NCBI RefSeq assembly: GCF_003858655.1
Contig: NZ_RQXV01000001.1
Location: 124,001 to 188,000 of the forward strand
Direction of reading: 5' to 3'
Origin: Amphritea balenae
Lineage (GTDB): Bacteria; Pseudomonadota; Gammaproteobacteria; Pseudomonadales; Balneatricaceae
Length of the DNA stretch: 64,000 bases
Numbering within the stretch: the stretch's first letter is position 1; every line of letters starts with the position of its first letter. This document shows, piece by piece, positions 33,930 to 44,652 of the stretch. The translations under genes and the position numbers were made by a program. Under the pieces are notes generated by a model, which saw only the letters and a program-made list of their open reading frames with translations, was not told the DNA's origin and made no database searches.

Positions 33930-34325
33930 ATGAGCCCATCAACATATTCAATCAGCGATCTGGCCAGTGAGTTTGATGTCACTACCCGCAGCATTCGCTT
34001 TTATGAAGATCAGAAGTTGCTGTTTCCAACACGTAAAGGTCAGACACGTATTTATAGTGGTCCTGACCGGGTGCGACTTAAACTGATCCTCAGAGGCAAG
34101 CGGCTAGGATTTTCTCTGGCAGAGACCCGCGAGCTTTTCGAGCTGTGGGATGAAAGTACAACAGGCAGTATGAAACAGCTTGAACTGTTAATGACCAAGA
34201 TTCAGGAGAAGAAGGCAGCTCTTGAGCAACAGCTTAAAGATATAGCCATGCTTCAACTCGAACTGGATAGTGCCGAAAGCCGCTGCCAGGACGCAATGAA
34301 TGAACTAAAAAACAACCCCGTATAG
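33930..34325 (+). CDS. liuR: MerR-family regulator of leucine catabolism
   Basis: A 131-residue MerR-type regulator. The N-terminal winged helix reads YSISDLASEFDVTTRSIRFY, followed by a basic wing (KGQTRIYSGPDRVRLKLIL) and a long coiled coil from about residue 75 that mediates dimerisation (IQEKKAALEQQLKDIAMLQL). It lacks metal-binding cysteines of metal-type MerR proteins. Directly upstream of liuA, it fits LiuR, which controls liu genes in many proteobacteria. The effector is not deducible. A hairpin AGAGCAA-N8-TTGCTCT (34324-34345) follows its stop codon. Confidence 0.9.
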   Translation: MSPSTYSISDLASEFDVTTRSIRFYEDQKLLFPTRKGQTRIYSGPDRVRLKLILRGKRLGFSLAETRELFELWDESTTGSMKQLELLMTKIQEKKAALEQQLKDIAMLQLELDSAESRCQDAMNELKNNPV

Positions 34326-34437
34326 AGCAACAATGCTTTTGCTCTGATTCGGAACTTAAAAATTCGAAACGTAAAACTCTGAACGTAAGAAAAAGCACAA
34401 CAATAAAATACTAATTATGAAAACAGGTGGACAGGAA

Positions 34438-35604
34438 ATGATTGCACAGTACAGCTCACTAAACTTTGGCCTGGGTGAAACTCTGGATATGCTTCGCGAA
34501 CATGTAAACAGTTTCGCAGCAGCTGAAATAGCTCCCCGCGCAGAACAGATTGACCACGACAACGAGTTTCCAAATGATCTGTGGCAGAAGTTCGGCGATA
34601 TGGGTCTACTGGGTATTACCGTAAGTGAAGAATACGGCGGTGTAGGCATGGGTTACCTGGCACATATGATTGCCATGGAAGAGATCAGCCGCGCATCAGC
34701 CTCTGTAGGCCTGTCTTACGGTGCTCATTCAAACCTCTGTGTTAACCAGATCAACCGTAACGGTACCCACGAGCAGAAACTTAAGTACCTGCCAAAACTG
34801 ATCAGCGGTGAGCATATCGGTGCATTGGCAATGTCCGAGCCAAATGCTGGCTCTGATGTTGTATCGATGAAACTGTCTGCCCGTGATAACGGTGACCATT
34901 ACCTGCTGAACGGCAACAAGATGTGGATCACTAACGGTCCTGACGCCAACACTTACGTTATCTATGCCAAGACCGATGTAAATGCAGGCCCTAAAGGTAT
35001 CACCGCATTCATCGTTGAACGTGATGCACCTGGATTTTCCCGTCACCAGAAGCTGGACAAGATGGGCATGCGCGGATCTAACACTTGTGAACTGGTTTTT
35101 GAAGATTGCGTTGTACCTAAAGAGAATATCCTGGGTGAACTGAACGGTGGTGTAAAAGTACTGATGTCCGGTTTGGACTATGAACGCCTGGTGCTGGCTG
35201 GCGGCCCTCTGGGTATCATGCAGGCAGCAATGGATATCTCCGTACCATACACCCGTGACCGTGTTCAGTTTGGTAAAGCGATCGGCGAGTTCGAACTGGT
35301 ACAGGGTAAAGTTGCCGACATGTATACCCTGATGAATGCATCTAAATCTTACGCTTACACTGTAGCTCAAGCAGCAATGCGTGGTGAAACTTCACGTAAA
35401 GACTGTGCTGCGGTAATCCTGTACACCGCTGAGATGGCAACCAAGATTGCCCTGGATGCGATTCAGCTATTAGGTGGTAACGGCTATATCAACGAATTCC
35501 CAACAGGTCGCCTGTTGCGTGATGCCAAGCTGTATGAGATCGGCGCGGGTACATCTGAAATCCGTCGTATGCTGATCGGCCGTGAGCTGTTCCTGAACAA
35601 GTAA
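34438..35604 (+). CDS. liuA: Isovaleryl-CoA dehydrogenase
   Basis: The enzyme oxidises isovaleryl-CoA to 3-methylcrotonyl-CoA in leucine degradation, passing electrons to ETF. The diagnostic feature is E249 in [15 protein letters not shown]. This is the catalytic glutamate position specific to isovaleryl-CoA dehydrogenases, while the C-terminal position used by most family members is not glutamate ([11 protein letters not shown]). Also seen are [15 protein letters not shown] and [20 protein letters not shown] at 34438 is chosen, with AGGTGGA 6 nt upstream; ATG at 34417 lacks a site. A terminator-like hairpin separates it from liuB. Confidence 0.96.
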   Translation: MIAQYSSLNFGLGETLDMLREHVNSFAAAEIAPRAEQIDHDNEFPNDLWQKFGDMGLLGITVSEEYGGVGMGYLAHMIAMEEISRASASVGLSYGAHSNLCVNQINRNGTHEQKLKYLPKLISGEHIGALAMSEPNAGSDVVSMKLSARDNGDHYLLNGNKMWITNGPDANTYVIYAKTDVNAGPKGITAFIVERDAPGFSRHQKLDKMGMRGSNTCELVFEDCVVPKENILGELNGGVKVLMSGLDYERLVLAGGPLGIMQAAMDISVPYTRDRVQFGKAIGEFELVQGKVADMYTLMNASKSYAYTVAQAAMRGETSRKDCAAVILYTAEMATKIALDAIQLLGGNGYINEFPTGRLLRDAKLYEIGAGTSEIRRMLIGRELFLNK

Positions 35605-35625
35605 GACTGTTTTAAGTAAGTGGAC

Positions 35626-35692
35626 ACCTTCGTTAGAAGGTTTAAAGGGGGCAACCTTCTCTTCATAAGTGAAGTCCCCCCTTATTTTTTAA
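35626..35692 (+). terminator. Terminator-like structure between liuA and liuB
   Basis: A small hairpin ACCTTC-GTTA-GAAGGT is followed by AAGGGGG / CCCCCTT with an internal CTTC/GAAG pairing and then TTATTTTTT. It looks like a functional or partial terminator inside the liu cluster, so liuBCDE may have its own promoter or be attenuated relative to liuA. Confidence 0.75.
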
Positions 35693-35774
35693 CACTGACA
35701 AAAGAACAATAAGACAGGAATTGAGTAATAGCGTTGTGAGCGTTGCTATTACAAAACTTCCGAGAGGAAAATTG

Positions 35775-37382
35775 ATGAGCATTATAAATACTAAAATCAA
35801 TTCCCGGGCTGAAGATTTCCGCGCCAACTATGATTCAATGGCAGAAGCGGTAACCGACCTGCGCGAAAAGACTACACAAATTCATCAGGGTGGCGGTGCC
35901 AAGTATCAGGAACGTCACCTGTCCCGCGGCAAATTACTACCACGTGAACGTATTAACACTCTTCTTGACGAAGGTTCACCACTGCTAGAACTCTCTCAAT
36001 TAGCGGCTTACGGTGTCTATGACGACGACATTCCAGCTGCTGGCATCATTACCGGTATTGGCCGTGTTAGCGGTCAGGAATGTATGATCATTGCAAACGA
36101 TGCAACGGTTAAAGGCGGTACTTATTTCCCTCTGACAGTAAAAAAGCATCTGCGCGCACAAGAGATTGCTGAACAGAACCACCTGCCTTGTATCTACCTG
36201 GTTGATTCTGGCGGTGCTAACCTGCCTCAACAGGATGATGTTTTCCCGGATCGGGATCATTTCGGCCGGATCTTCTACAACCAGGCACGCATGTCATCAA
36301 AAGGTATTCCGCAGATCGCCGTGGTAATGGGCCTTTGTACTGCCGGTGGTGCCTATGTTCCTGCCATGGCAGACGAATCAATTATTGTTCGCGAACAGGG
36401 AACAATCTTTCTGGCCGGTCCTCCTCTGGTAAAAGCTGCAACCGGTGAAGTTGTTAGTGCTGAAGACCTGGGTGGTGCTGATGTCCACTGTAAAGTATCC
36501 GGTGTTGCCGACCACTATGCCGAAAACGACCACCACGCACTGGAAATTGCCCGTACCTGTGTGGCAAATCTGAATCGCCGTAAAGATATCAACATCAAGA
36601 CTCAGCCAACTAAAGCACCACTCTACCCGGCTGATGACCTGTATGGCATTGTCGGTACCGACCTGAGAAAGCCTTTCGATGTACGTGAAGTTATCGCGCG
36701 CATCGTCGACGGCTCTGAATTCGATGAATTCAAAAAGCTTTACGGAACAACATTAGTTACGGGCTTTGCCCATATCCATGGTTACCCGGTAGGTATCGTT
36801 GCCAACAACGGTATTCTGTTCGGTGAGTCTGCGCAAAAAGGCGCACACTTCATCGAGCTTTGTTGTCAGCGCAAGATCCCACTGTTGTTCCTGCAAAACA
36901 TCACCGGCTTCATGGTCGGCCAGAAATACGAATCCGAAGGTATCGCGAAGCACGGTGCCAAGATGGTAACGGCGGTTGCCTGTGCCGACGTACCTAAATT
37001 CACAGTACTGATCGGCGGTAGCTTTGGTGCCGGTAACTACGGTATGTGTGGTCGTGCTTACAGCCCTAACATGATGTTCATGTGGCCAAATGCCCGTATC
37101 TCGGTCATGGGTGGCGAGCAGGCGGCCGGTGTACTGGCTACCGTTAAGCGTGACAACATGGATCGCGTCGGCCAGGAATGGACTGCCGATGAGGAAGCTG
37201 AATTCAAGCAGCCAATCATCGATACCTATGAGCACCAGGGTCACCCTTATTATGCATCAGCCCGTCTGTGGGATGATGGCGTTATCGACCCGACTCAGAC
37301 CCGCGACGTAATCGGCATGAGCCTGTCAGCAGCACTGAATAAGCCGGTGGGTGAAACCCGCTTCGGCGTATTCCGCATGTAA
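35775..37382 (+). CDS. liuB: Methylcrotonoyl-CoA carboxylase, carboxyltransferase subunit
   Basis: The beta subunit of 3-methylcrotonyl-CoA carboxylase, 535 residues. It transfers CO2 from carboxybiotin on LiuD to methylcrotonyl-CoA. Typical segments are [57 protein letters not shown] and [18 protein letters not shown]. These carboxyltransferase motifs match MCC rather than propionyl-CoA carboxylase. The start at [11 protein letters not shown] is supported by GAGAGGA. An upstream in-frame extension lacks family similarity. Confidence 0.96.
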   Translation: MSIINTKINSRAEDFRANYDSMAEAVTDLREKTTQIHQGGGAKYQERHLSRGKLLPRERINTLLDEGSPLLELSQLAAYGVYDDDIPAAGIITGIGRVSGQECMIIANDATVKGGTYFPLTVKKHLRAQEIAEQNHLPCIYLVDSGGANLPQQDDVFPDRDHFGRIFYNQARMSSKGIPQIAVVMGLCTAGGAYVPAMADESIIVREQGTIFLAGPPLVKAATGEVVSAEDLGGADVHCKVSGVADHYAENDHHALEIARTCVANLNRRKDINIKTQPTKAPLYPADDLYGIVGTDLRKPFDVREVIARIVDGSEFDEFKKLYGTTLVTGFAHIHGYPVGIVANNGILFGESAQKGAHFIELCCQRKIPLLFLQNITGFMVGQKYESEGIAKHGAKMVTAVACADVPKFTVLIGGSFGAGNYGMCGRAYSPNMMFMWPNARISVMGGEQAAGVLATVKRDNMDRVGQEWTADEEAEFKQPIIDTYEHQGHPYYASARLWDDGVIDPTQTRDVIGMSLSAALNKPVGETRFGVFRM

Positions 37383-37397
37383 TTGGGGACTCTGACT

Positions 37398-38216
37398 ATG
37401 ACTACTGAGAACCAATCACAAGAGCTTAAACAGTTGGTGTTACTGGAAAAGAGCAGCAACGGTGTAGCCCAACTGATCATCAATCGTCCTGAAGTACACA
37501 ACGCTTTTGATGACGATGTAATTGAACAGCTAATTGCCAATCTTGAAGCGACCAACGAAGACCCCGAAGTCCGGGTGCTGGTATTGCGCTCACGGGGTAA
37601 GAACTTCTCCGCGGGGGCCGATCTGGCCTGGATGAAACGCATGGCTCAGAACAGCCATGAAGAAAACATGGTCGATGCGGGCCGTCTGGCTCGCCTGATG
37701 GAAGTGTTAAACAGCCACTCCAAGCCAACTATCGCTCTGGTACAAGGTGCCGCTTACGGCGGAGCCGTGGGCCTTGCCGCCTGTTGCGATATTGTTATTG
37801 CCGCTGAAAGCAGTGGTTTCTGCCTGTCTGAAGTAAAGATCGGTCTGATTCCTGCTGTTATCAGCCCTTATGTTGTACGAGCTATCGGCGAACGTCAGTC
37901 ACGTCGCTACTTTGTTACCGCTGAGCTCTTTAATGCCCGTACGGCACAAGAGTTTGGTCTGGTGCATGAAGTTGTCGATAGCGTAGAACAACTTGACGAA
38001 GCCTGTGACCGTTTTATCGCTACCCTGCGTAAAAACAGCCCTCAGGCAATGAAAGCTGCCAAAGATCTTATCTACGCAGTCAGCCAGAAGGAGATCACAG
38101 CAGATGTGATCGACGATACCGCCCGTCGCATTGCGGACATTCGTGTCAGCGACGAAGGCCAGGAAGGACTAGGTTCTTTTCTGCAAAAGCGTAAACCGAA
38201 CTGGATTCAGGAGTAA
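37398..38216 (+). CDS. liuC: Methylglutaconyl-CoA hydratase
   Basis: A crotonase-family enzyme of 272 residues. It shows NRPEVHNAFDD, FSAGADLAWMKRM, the oxyanion loop GAAYGGAVGLAACCD and LSEVKIGLIPAVISPYV. LAWMKRM plus the position in the cluster identify it as the hydratase converting 3-methylglutaconyl-CoA to HMG-CoA. ATG at 37398 follows GGGGA; TTG at 37383 would overlap it. It lies 15 bp after liuB. Confidence 0.94.
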   Translation: MTTENQSQELKQLVLLEKSSNGVAQLIINRPEVHNAFDDDVIEQLIANLEATNEDPEVRVLVLRSRGKNFSAGADLAWMKRMAQNSHEENMVDAGRLARLMEVLNSHSKPTIALVQGAAYGGAVGLAACCDIVIAAESSGFCLSEVKIGLIPAVISPYVVRAIGERQSRRYFVTAELFNARTAQEFGLVHEVVDSVEQLDEACDRFIATLRKNSPQAMKAAKDLIYAVSQKEITADVIDDTARRIADIRVSDEGQEGLGSFLQKRKPNWIQE

Positions 38217-38221
38217 GCGGC

Positions 38222-40207
38222 ATGTTTAACAAAATTCTTATAGCTAACCGCGGTGAGATTGCCTGCCGTGTTATTCAGACTGCCCACCGCATGGGTATCC
38301 GTTGTGTTGCAGTCTATTCTGAAGCTGACCGTAACGCCCGTCATGTTGCGATGGCCGACGAAGCCTTTCTGTTAGGACCAGCGCCCAGCAGTGAAAGTTA
38401 CCTTAGAGCAGATAAAATACTGGAAATCGCTAAGCAATCCGGCGCCCAGGCAGTTCACCCGGGTTATGGTTTCCTGTCTGAAAATGCGCAATTCGCTCAG
38501 GCATGTGCTGATAACGGTATTGAGTTTATCGGACCTCCTACTGGCGCCATCGAAGCGATGGGCTCTAAGTCTGCTGCTAAAGAGATCATGTCTCACGCAT
38601 CGGTACCACTGGTACCGGGCTATCACGGTGATGACCAGACCCCTGCTCTGCTCAAGGAAGAGTCGCTAAAGTGTGGTTTCCCACAACTACTTAAAGCCGT
38701 TGCCGGTGGTGGTGGTAAAGGGATGCGCGTGGTTAACTCTATCGATGAATTCGATGAAGCACTGGAGTCAGCCTGCCGTGAAGCTAAAAATGCTTTTGGT
38801 AACCCTGACATGTTGATCGAACGTTACCTGACACAACCACGTCACGTTGAGATTCAGGTGTTCTGTGATAAGCAGGGTAACGGCGTCTATCTGGCTGAAC
38901 GTGATTGTTCAGTACAGCGTCGTCACCAGAAAGTTATTGAAGAAGCACCGGCACCAAATCTTGCCGATGAAACCCGCAAAGCGATGGGTGAAGCTGCTGT
39001 ACGTGCAGCCCAGGCGATCGACTATGTCGGTGCCGGTACTGTCGAATTTCTATATGACGTCGATGGTTCTTTCTACTTCATGGAGATGAATACCCGCCTG
39101 CAGGTAGAGCACCCGGTTACAGAGTTAATCACCGGTCAGGATCTGGTTGAATGGCAGCTACGTATCGCCAGCGGTGAACCACTGCCGCAACAGCAGGATG
39201 AGATTCGTATCCACGGCCACGCACTGGAAGCCCGTGTTTATGCCGAAGATCCGGATAATGAGTTCCTGCCGGCTACCGGTACGCTGCATTACCTGCGTAC
39301 TCCGGAGGAAAGTCAGCATGTTCGGGTTGATACCGGTGTAATTGAAGGTGACGAGGTCAGCGTATTCTATGATCCGATGATCGCTAAACTGATTGTCTGG
39401 GATGATGACCGTGATCGTGCCATTGCCCGTATGGAACAGGCACTTGAGGAATATCGCATCAGCGGCCTGAAAACCAACCTGCGGTTCCTGCGCAATCTGG
39501 CGGGTAGTGCGCCGTTCAAAGCGCTTGATCTTGATACAGGTTTCATTGAAAAGCATGAGCAACTGCTATTCCCGGCCAGCAATCTGGATACCCAGTACTG
39601 TCTGGTAATGGCTGCCTGCTTCTTTAGTGAAAAGACTAAACAACAAACCACCAACCCGGATGATCCATACTCACCGTTTGGCATTCAGAACAGCTGGCGG
39701 GTTAACTCTGAGTACGCCCGTCCCCTCAAGCTGATTCATAACGAAACTGAATATGATCTGAGCATTCTTGAGCAGAACGGTCAGTACCAGGTTCAGGTTG
39801 GCGATGCCAGCTATCAGGTAGCGGCCCAGTTAAATGATGACAAACTTAATGTCATCGTTAACGGCCATCGCCTCAGCATGCATCTGTATAACGATGGCGA
39901 TGCCCTGACCCTGTTCCACGAAGGTGAGCAATTCACTTGCGAACAACATCGCGAAAACTTTGGTGGTGACGACCATGCCGGCGACAACAGCCTGACCGCA
40001 CCAATGAACGGAGCTGTCGTAGCGGTTCTTGTTGAAGCAGGCCAGGAAGTTAAAGAGGGCCAAACACTGGTAATCATGGAAGCAATGAAGATGGAACACA
40101 GCCTGAAGGCACCGCATGATGGCACTGTGTCCGAGATCTATTTTGCTGAAGGTGATCTGGTTGAAGATGGTGCTGAGCTGATTTCGCTTAACACTTCGGA
40201 GGACTAA
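38222..40207 (+). CDS. liuD: Methylcrotonoyl-CoA carboxylase, biotin carboxylase/carrier subunit
   Basis: The alpha subunit of methylcrotonyl-CoA carboxylase, 661 residues. The biotin carboxylase domain (1-450) begins [17 protein letters not shown] and has the ATP-grasp segments GGGGKGMR and [15 protein letters not shown] linker domain and a C-terminal biotinyl domain follow, with the biotinylated lysine K623 in EAMKMEH. The enzyme carboxylates 3-methylcrotonyl-CoA with LiuB. AGGAG precedes the ATG, 5 bp after liuC. Confidence 0.97.
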   Translation: MFNKILIANRGEIACRVIQTAHRMGIRCVAVYSEADRNARHVAMADEAFLLGPAPSSESYLRADKILEIAKQSGAQAVHPGYGFLSENAQFAQACADNGIEFIGPPTGAIEAMGSKSAAKEIMSHASVPLVPGYHGDDQTPALLKEESLKCGFPQLLKAVAGGGGKGMRVVNSIDEFDEALESACREAKNAFGNPDMLIERYLTQPRHVEIQVFCDKQGNGVYLAERDCSVQRRHQKVIEEAPAPNLADETRKAMGEAAVRAAQAIDYVGAGTVEFLYDVDGSFYFMEMNTRLQVEHPVTELITGQDLVEWQLRIASGEPLPQQQDEIRIHGHALEARVYAEDPDNEFLPATGTLHYLRTPEESQHVRVDTGVIEGDEVSVFYDPMIAKLIVWDDDRDRAIARMEQALEEYRISGLKTNLRFLRNLAGSAPFKALDLDTGFIEKHEQLLFPASNLDTQYCLVMAACFFSEKTKQQTTNPDDPYSPFGIQNSWRVNSEYARPLKLIHNETEYDLSILEQNGQYQVQVGDASYQVAAQLNDDKLNVIVNGHRLSMHLYNDGDALTLFHEGEQFTCEQHRENFGGDDHAGDNSLTAPMNGAVVAVLVEAGQEVKEGQTLVIMEAMKMEHSLKAPHDGTVSEIYFAEGDLVEDGAELISLNTSED

Positions 40208-40209
40208 AC

Positions 40210-41112
40210 ATGGCTTTCCCTACGCATGTTCGGTTATTTGAGATGGGTGCCCGGGATGGATTACAAAATGAATCCGGCCCGATAATCGATACTGCCGTTA
40301 AAGTTGAGCTGATTAATCAGCTCAGCGATACCGGCCTGACCCATATCGAAGCAGCCAGCTTTGTTTCGCCAAAATGGGTGCCACAGATGGGCGATGCCAG
40401 CGAAGTGATGAGCAACATCACCCGCAAAGCCGGCGTTACCTATTCGGCCCTGACGCCTAACCTGAAAGGCCTTGAAGGCGCTATTGCTGCAGGTGTTGAT
40501 GAAGTTGCTGTGTTTGGTGCGGCATCTGAAGCCTTTACCCGTAAAAACATCAACTGCTCTATCAAGGAAAGCCTGGAGCGCTTCGCGCCAGTGATCGAAA
40601 TGGCCAAAGAGCACAACATCCGGGTGCGGGGCTATGTCTCCACCGTGATGGGCTGTCCTTATGATGGTGATATCGATCCAGCCCAGGTTGCCGCTGTCAG
40701 TCGTGACCTGATGGACATGGGCTGCTACGAGATATCGCTGGGTGACACGATCGGCGTAGGTACCCCGCTAAAAGCCAAGCGCATGCTTGAGGCTGTAGCA
40801 AAACAGGTACCCATTGAACTACTTGCGGCCCACTTCCACGACACATATGGTCAGGCGCTGGCCAACCTGTATGCCGTTGTTGAAGAAGGCGTTGCGGTTA
40901 TCGACGCTTCAGTCGCAGGCCTGGGTGGCTGCCCATATGCTAAGGGCGCCTCAGGCAATGTTGCGACCGAAGATGTGCTTTATATGTTGAACGGACTGGG
41001 CATTGAGACCGGTGTCGATCTTCAAAAACTGGCCCAAATCGGCCACTGGATTACAGCGCAATTAGGCCGCACCAGCGGCTCTAAAGTAGCTTTGGCTTTA
41101 GGCTGTAATTAA
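40210..41112 (+). CDS. liuE: Hydroxymethylglutaryl-CoA lyase
   Basis: The lyase splits HMG-CoA to acetoacetate and acetyl-CoA, ending leucine degradation. It is a TIM-barrel of 300 residues with the opening [11 protein letters not shown] (catalytic arginine and aspartate), [24 protein letters not shown] (metal-binding histidines) and the HMG-CoA lyase signature [19 protein letters not shown] with the active-site cysteine. GGAGG lies upstream, 2 bp after liuD. Confidence 0.97.
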   Translation: MAFPTHVRLFEMGARDGLQNESGPIIDTAVKVELINQLSDTGLTHIEAASFVSPKWVPQMGDASEVMSNITRKAGVTYSALTPNLKGLEGAIAAGVDEVAVFGAASEAFTRKNINCSIKESLERFAPVIEMAKEHNIRVRGYVSTVMGCPYDGDIDPAQVAAVSRDLMDMGCYEISLGDTIGVGTPLKAKRMLEAVAKQVPIELLAAHFHDTYGQALANLYAVVEEGVAVIDASVAGLGGCPYAKGASGNVATEDVLYMLNGLGIETGVDLQKLAQIGHWITAQLGRTSGSKVALALGCN

Positions 41113-41124
41113 GTGTTGTAGCAA

Positions 41125-41140
41125 AAAGGGCAAACCCTGA
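41125..41140. promoter_or_regulatory. Weaker palindrome copy AAAGGG-CAAA-CCCTGA
   Basis: A degenerate copy of the TTAGGG-type motif, 13 bp after the liuE stop codon and 22 bp before the stronger copy at 41162. Paired sites are compatible with cooperative binding. Confidence 0.3.
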
Positions 41141-41160
41141 TCTGAAACCCTTGAAACCAG

Positions 41161-41180
41161 ATAAGGGTTTACCCTAATAT
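41161..41180. promoter_or_regulatory. Palindromic operator candidate before the AhpD-like gene
   Basis: TAAGGG (41162-41167), TTTA, CCCTAA (41172-41177). It lies between TTGAAA (41151-41156) and -10-like TAATAT or TATAAG, within the presumed promoter of the AhpD-like/acyl-CoA synthetase pair. It is the best-conserved copy of the motif found also near etfB, ETF-QO and livG. Confidence 0.55.
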
Positions 41181-41229
41181 AAGACGATATAAAAACCGCT
41201 CTGACATAACAATAAAACGGAGTACCAGC

Positions 41230-41808
41230 ATGTCTCAACCGGATCATGTTACCGCCTTAGATCTGAAATACCCGGCACGGGACGAACTGTCGCCGGATTT
41301 CAAAAAATACTTTGATGTCTGTGATGAAAAGCTGGGCATGGTACCTAATGTACTGACCGCCTATAGCCAGAACCCTGCGCAGTTAGAGGTATTCTCCAAG
41401 TTTTATAATGAGCTTATGTTTGGTGAAAGTAATCTGAGTGAACTGGAACGCGAGATGATCGCCGTTGCAGTCTCTTCACAGAATCACTGCTTTTACTGCA
41501 TCGTCGCCCACGGTGCTGCGGTACGCGCTTATTCTGAAGACCCGGCTCTGGGCGAGTTGATTGCCATCAACTATCGTGCTGCGAACCTGTCACTGCGACA
41601 TCGTTCGATGCTTGATTTTGCTGTAAAGATGACTGTTGCATCAGATTCAATCGAAGAAACAGATCGCCAGGCCCTGCGCGATGCAGGCTTCTCAGATCAG
41701 GACATCTGGGATATCGCCAACGTAGCCGGTTTTTACAATATGACTAACCGAATTGCCAGTGCAGTAGATATGCAGCCAAACCCTGAATATCACGCACAGG
41801 CCCGTTAA
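41230..41808 (+). CDS. AhpD-like peroxidase-related protein
   Basis: A 192-residue carboxymuconolactone decarboxylase/AhpD-fold protein. The redox motif CFYCIVAH provides a CxxC pair and a histidine, as in peroxidase-related enzymes of this family. The helical segment LSELEREMIAVAVSSQNHC precedes it. No role in leucine breakdown is established. Its promoter carries the shared palindrome, and an acyl-CoA synthetase gene follows 117 bp later. It could protect the oxidative pathway or act on a thiol or peroxide intermediate; this is inference. Confidence 0.85.
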   Translation: MSQPDHVTALDLKYPARDELSPDFKKYFDVCDEKLGMVPNVLTAYSQNPAQLEVFSKFYNELMFGESNLSELEREMIAVAVSSQNHCFYCIVAHGAAVRAYSEDPALGELIAINYRAANLSLRHRSMLDFAVKMTVASDSIEETDRQALRDAGFSDQDIWDIANVAGFYNMTNRIASAVDMQPNPEYHAQAR

Positions 41809-41925
41809 CCGAATTAACACTAAAAATTAAAGCGAGAGTTCGATCTGCGACTCCTATAAAGAGTGTGGCTGACAGACCGGACAACGAAGTTCTCTGCGAA
41901 TTAGAATAAAAGAAGGGACATAGCA

Positions 41926-43617
41926 ATGAGCAATGCAAAACCCAGTTATACCAGCGGGACCAGCAGTCAACCACTACTCGGCATGACCATCGGCGACAAG
42001 TTCGATGAGATCTGTGCGACCTACCCTGACAACGATGCCCTGATTGTACATTATCAGGACATCCGCTGGAGCTACGCAGACCTTAAAGAACAAGTTGAAC
42101 ACTGTGCACGAGCCCTTCTGGCTGTAGGAGCCAAAGCAGGTGATCGGGTTGCTATGTGGTCCCCCAACAATGCCCAGTGGACAGTTACACAGTTCGCAAC
42201 CGCCAAAATTGGTGCCATTCTGGTTAACATTAACCCTGCGTACCGTCTGCACGAGCTGGAATATGCCCTGAATCAGTCCGGTGCCAAGTATCTTGTTACC
42301 GCTGATAGTTTCAAGTCATCTAACTACACCCAGATGCTATTTGATCTTGCTCCAGAGTTGAACAACTGTGAAAAAGGTCAGCTGAAATCAGAAAAACTGA
42401 AGACACTAGAGTGCATTATTAACTTGTCTGAAGAGCAGCATTCGGGAATGTGGCGCTGGAACGATTTCATTGAAGAGGCCAGTAAAACCGAACTGTCGGA
42501 AGTTGAAGCCATTCAGGCTACCCTGCAATTTGATGATGCCATCAACATTCAGTACACCTCTGGCACCACCGGTTTCCCTAAGGGTGCAACCCTGAGTCAT
42601 CACAATATCCTCAATAACGGTTACTTCGTTGGTGAGAGTCAGAACTTTACAGACAAAGATCGTCTGATCATTCCGGTGCCCCTCTACCACTGCTTCGGTA
42701 TGGTAATGGGCAACCTGGGTTGCATGACCCACGGCGCAACTATGATCTACCCTACCGACGGTTTCGAACCTAAAGCGGTGCTGGAAGCGGTTGAAAAAGA
42801 AAAGGCTACAGCCCTTTACGGCGTGCCTACTATGTTCATCGCCGAACTGGAAGATTCGGACTTTGAAAAATACGACCTGTCATCCTTGCGCACAGGTATC
42901 ATGGCCGGTTCTATCTGTCCGGCTGAGGTAATGAAAGCGGTTAACTCCAAGATGAATATGGAAGAGGTTCAGATCGCCTATGGTATGACTGAAACCAGCC
43001 CTGTATCCACCCAGACTGCAGCTGACGATCCATTCGAGAAGCGGGTAACAACAGTAGGCCGTACTCAGCCACATCTGGAAACCAAGATTGTTAACGCAGC
43101 CACCGGACGTATTGTTGCCCGTGGTGAGATTGGTGAGCTTTGTACCCGTGGTTACAGTGTCATGCTCAAATACTGGAACAACGAAGAGGCCACCAAGGGT
43201 TCTATCGATGAGAACGGCTGGATGCACACCGAAGATCTGGCCACTATGGATGAAGAGGGTTATATCCAGATTGTCGGTCGTATTAAAGATATGGTTATCC
43301 GTGGCGGTGAGAACGTCTACCCGAAAGAGATCGAGGAATTTCTGTACACCCACCCCGGTATCAGCGATGTTCAGGTTACCGGTGTACCAGACAAAAAGTA
43401 CGGTGAAGAACTGATTGCCTGGGTTAAACTCAATGCTGACGCTGACAGCGTGACTGAAGATCAGTTACGGGCCTTCTGTAAGGGCAAGATCACGCACTTT
43501 AAAGTACCGCGCTACTTTAAGTTCGTTGACGAGTTCCCAATGACTGTGACCGGTAAGATTCAGAAGTTCAAGATGCGTGAAGTATCTATCAAAGAGCTAG
43601 GACTGGATGATATCTAA
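41926..43617 (+). CDS. Acyl-CoA synthetase (AMP-forming)
   Basis: A 563-residue AMP-forming ligase of the medium/long-chain type. Motifs are [76 protein letters not shown] and the catalytic lysine region TVTGKIQKF. Its nearest pattern is the acyl-CoA synthetase often found beside liu clusters, which may activate branched-chain acids such as isovalerate. The exact substrate cannot be read from the sequence. AAGGGA precedes the ATG. Confidence 0.92.
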   Translation: MSNAKPSYTSGTSSQPLLGMTIGDKFDEICATYPDNDALIVHYQDIRWSYADLKEQVEHCARALLAVGAKAGDRVAMWSPNNAQWTVTQFATAKIGAILVNINPAYRLHELEYALNQSGAKYLVTADSFKSSNYTQMLFDLAPELNNCEKGQLKSEKLKTLECIINLSEEQHSGMWRWNDFIEEASKTELSEVEAIQATLQFDDAINIQYTSGTTGFPKGATLSHHNILNNGYFVGESQNFTDKDRLIIPVPLYHCFGMVMGNLGCMTHGATMIYPTDGFEPKAVLEAVEKEKATALYGVPTMFIAELEDSDFEKYDLSSLRTGIMAGSICPAEVMKAVNSKMNMEEVQIAYGMTETSPVSTQTAADDPFEKRVTTVGRTQPHLETKIVNAATGRIVARGEIGELCTRGYSVMLKYWNNEEATKGSIDENGWMHTEDLATMDEEGYIQIVGRIKDMVIRGGENVYPKEIEEFLYTHPGISDVQVTGVPDKKYGEELIAWVKLNADADSVTEDQLRAFCKGKITHFKVPRYFKFVDEFPMTVTGKIQKFKMREVSIKELGLDDI

Positions 43618-43674
43618 GCCATTGATACTTAAGCACTGATAAACTCTTTACTTAAACTATCAGTAGCAGGTTAA

Positions 43675-43696
43675 TACGGGGTCTTCGGACCCCGTA
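43675..43696 (+). terminator. UUCG-capped hairpin after the acyl-CoA synthetase gene
   Basis: Perfect 9-bp stem TACGGGGTC / GACCCCGTA closed by a TTCG tetraloop. It is followed by TCTGTTTCT, a weak T tract. It is probably the transcript end of the leucine region. Confidence 0.75.
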
Positions 43697-43751
43697 TCTG
43701 TTTCTATTCAGAAGCCTGATTTAACTGAGTTAGCCTGAAAGGAATCCCGGT

Positions 43752-44570
43752 ATGGATTTAGAACAGCATTACAGCGATCACCTGGATACTGACAGCCTGC
43801 TAAAACAGATTAAAACCCGCTATCCGGATGGCCCGAACGTCTACCAATTAGCGCCTGTTGATCAGCTGCATATAGGTGGTATTAAATCATCTGAAAAGCT
43901 ACTTAAACGGTTAGAACAGATCAACCCAACACGCATTTTAGAAATCGGTTCCGGACTAGGTGGATTAATGCGCCTGATCTCAGACAATTTCAAGCATACA
44001 GAACTTATCGGTATCGATATTACCCACCGTTTCAATCTGTTCAATAACGCTCTGACTTCGCTAAACCCAACCAATAAACCTGTCCAGACCATCACCTGCG
44101 ATGCTCAGCAGATGCCATTTGCCGATAACCACTTTGATTGCATCATCTTTCAACATAGTTTACTGAATATCCCGGATACCAAGGCCTGCTTAGCCGAGTG
44201 TCATCGCGTACTCAGCAGCGAAGGCACTTTGCTACTCCACGAAGTACTTGAAGGAAGCAACCCAGAACAGATGCGCTACCCGGTTCCCTGGGCCAGAGAA
44301 CAAAAACATTCACACCTGATTCCTTTAACCACGCTTGAACAACGACTGTCAGCATCAGGTTTCTTGCTTTACAGCAATAAAAACTGGTCCGAAGAAGCCC
44401 TGCAGTGGCGCCAACGGCAGGCAGGTAAAGAGAAAACGACCCAGCCTGTTGATACTATCTCTCCGGCCTTAGTTCTGGGGCAGGAATTCAAAAAGATGGG
44501 CCCTAACGTCATGGCGAACCTTAACGCCGGCGCCGTTGAAGTCCGGGAGCTTGTCTGTCGCAGGGATTAA
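43752..44570 (+). CDS. Class I SAM-dependent methyltransferase
   Basis: A 272-residue methyltransferase of Methyltransf_11 type. Motif I (ILEIGSGLGGLMRLI), an acidic motif II (LIGIDITHR), DAQQMPFADNHFDCIIFQHS and HRVLSSEGTLLLHEV are visible. No substrate-specific domain is recognised, so the acceptor is unknown. It is probably a single-gene unit between a hairpin terminator and rhlE. AAAGGA precedes the ATG. Confidence 0.88.
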   Translation: MDLEQHYSDHLDTDSLLKQIKTRYPDGPNVYQLAPVDQLHIGGIKSSEKLLKRLEQINPTRILEIGSGLGGLMRLISDNFKHTELIGIDITHRFNLFNNALTSLNPTNKPVQTITCDAQQMPFADNHFDCIIFQHSLLNIPDTKACLAECHRVLSSEGTLLLHEVLEGSNPEQMRYPVPWAREQKHSHLIPLTTLEQRLSASGFLLYSNKNWSEEALQWRQRQAGKEKTTQPVDTISPALVLGQEFKKMGPNVMANLNAGAVEVRELVCRRD

Positions 44571-44652
44571 GGCTAAAAACTGCCATTCCACGCCCCTTTG
44601 CTGTATCCTTCGCGCTTCTGTCATATCGACACCTCAGCCATAGAGAAACTGC

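Noticed and set aside
34729-35370. 213-codon ORF antisense to liuA
   Set aside because: It is a shadow of the liuA coding pattern. The liuA frame has full enzyme motifs.
36753-37244. 163-codon ORF antisense to liuB
   Set aside because: Shadow frame within a strongly conserved carboxyltransferase gene.
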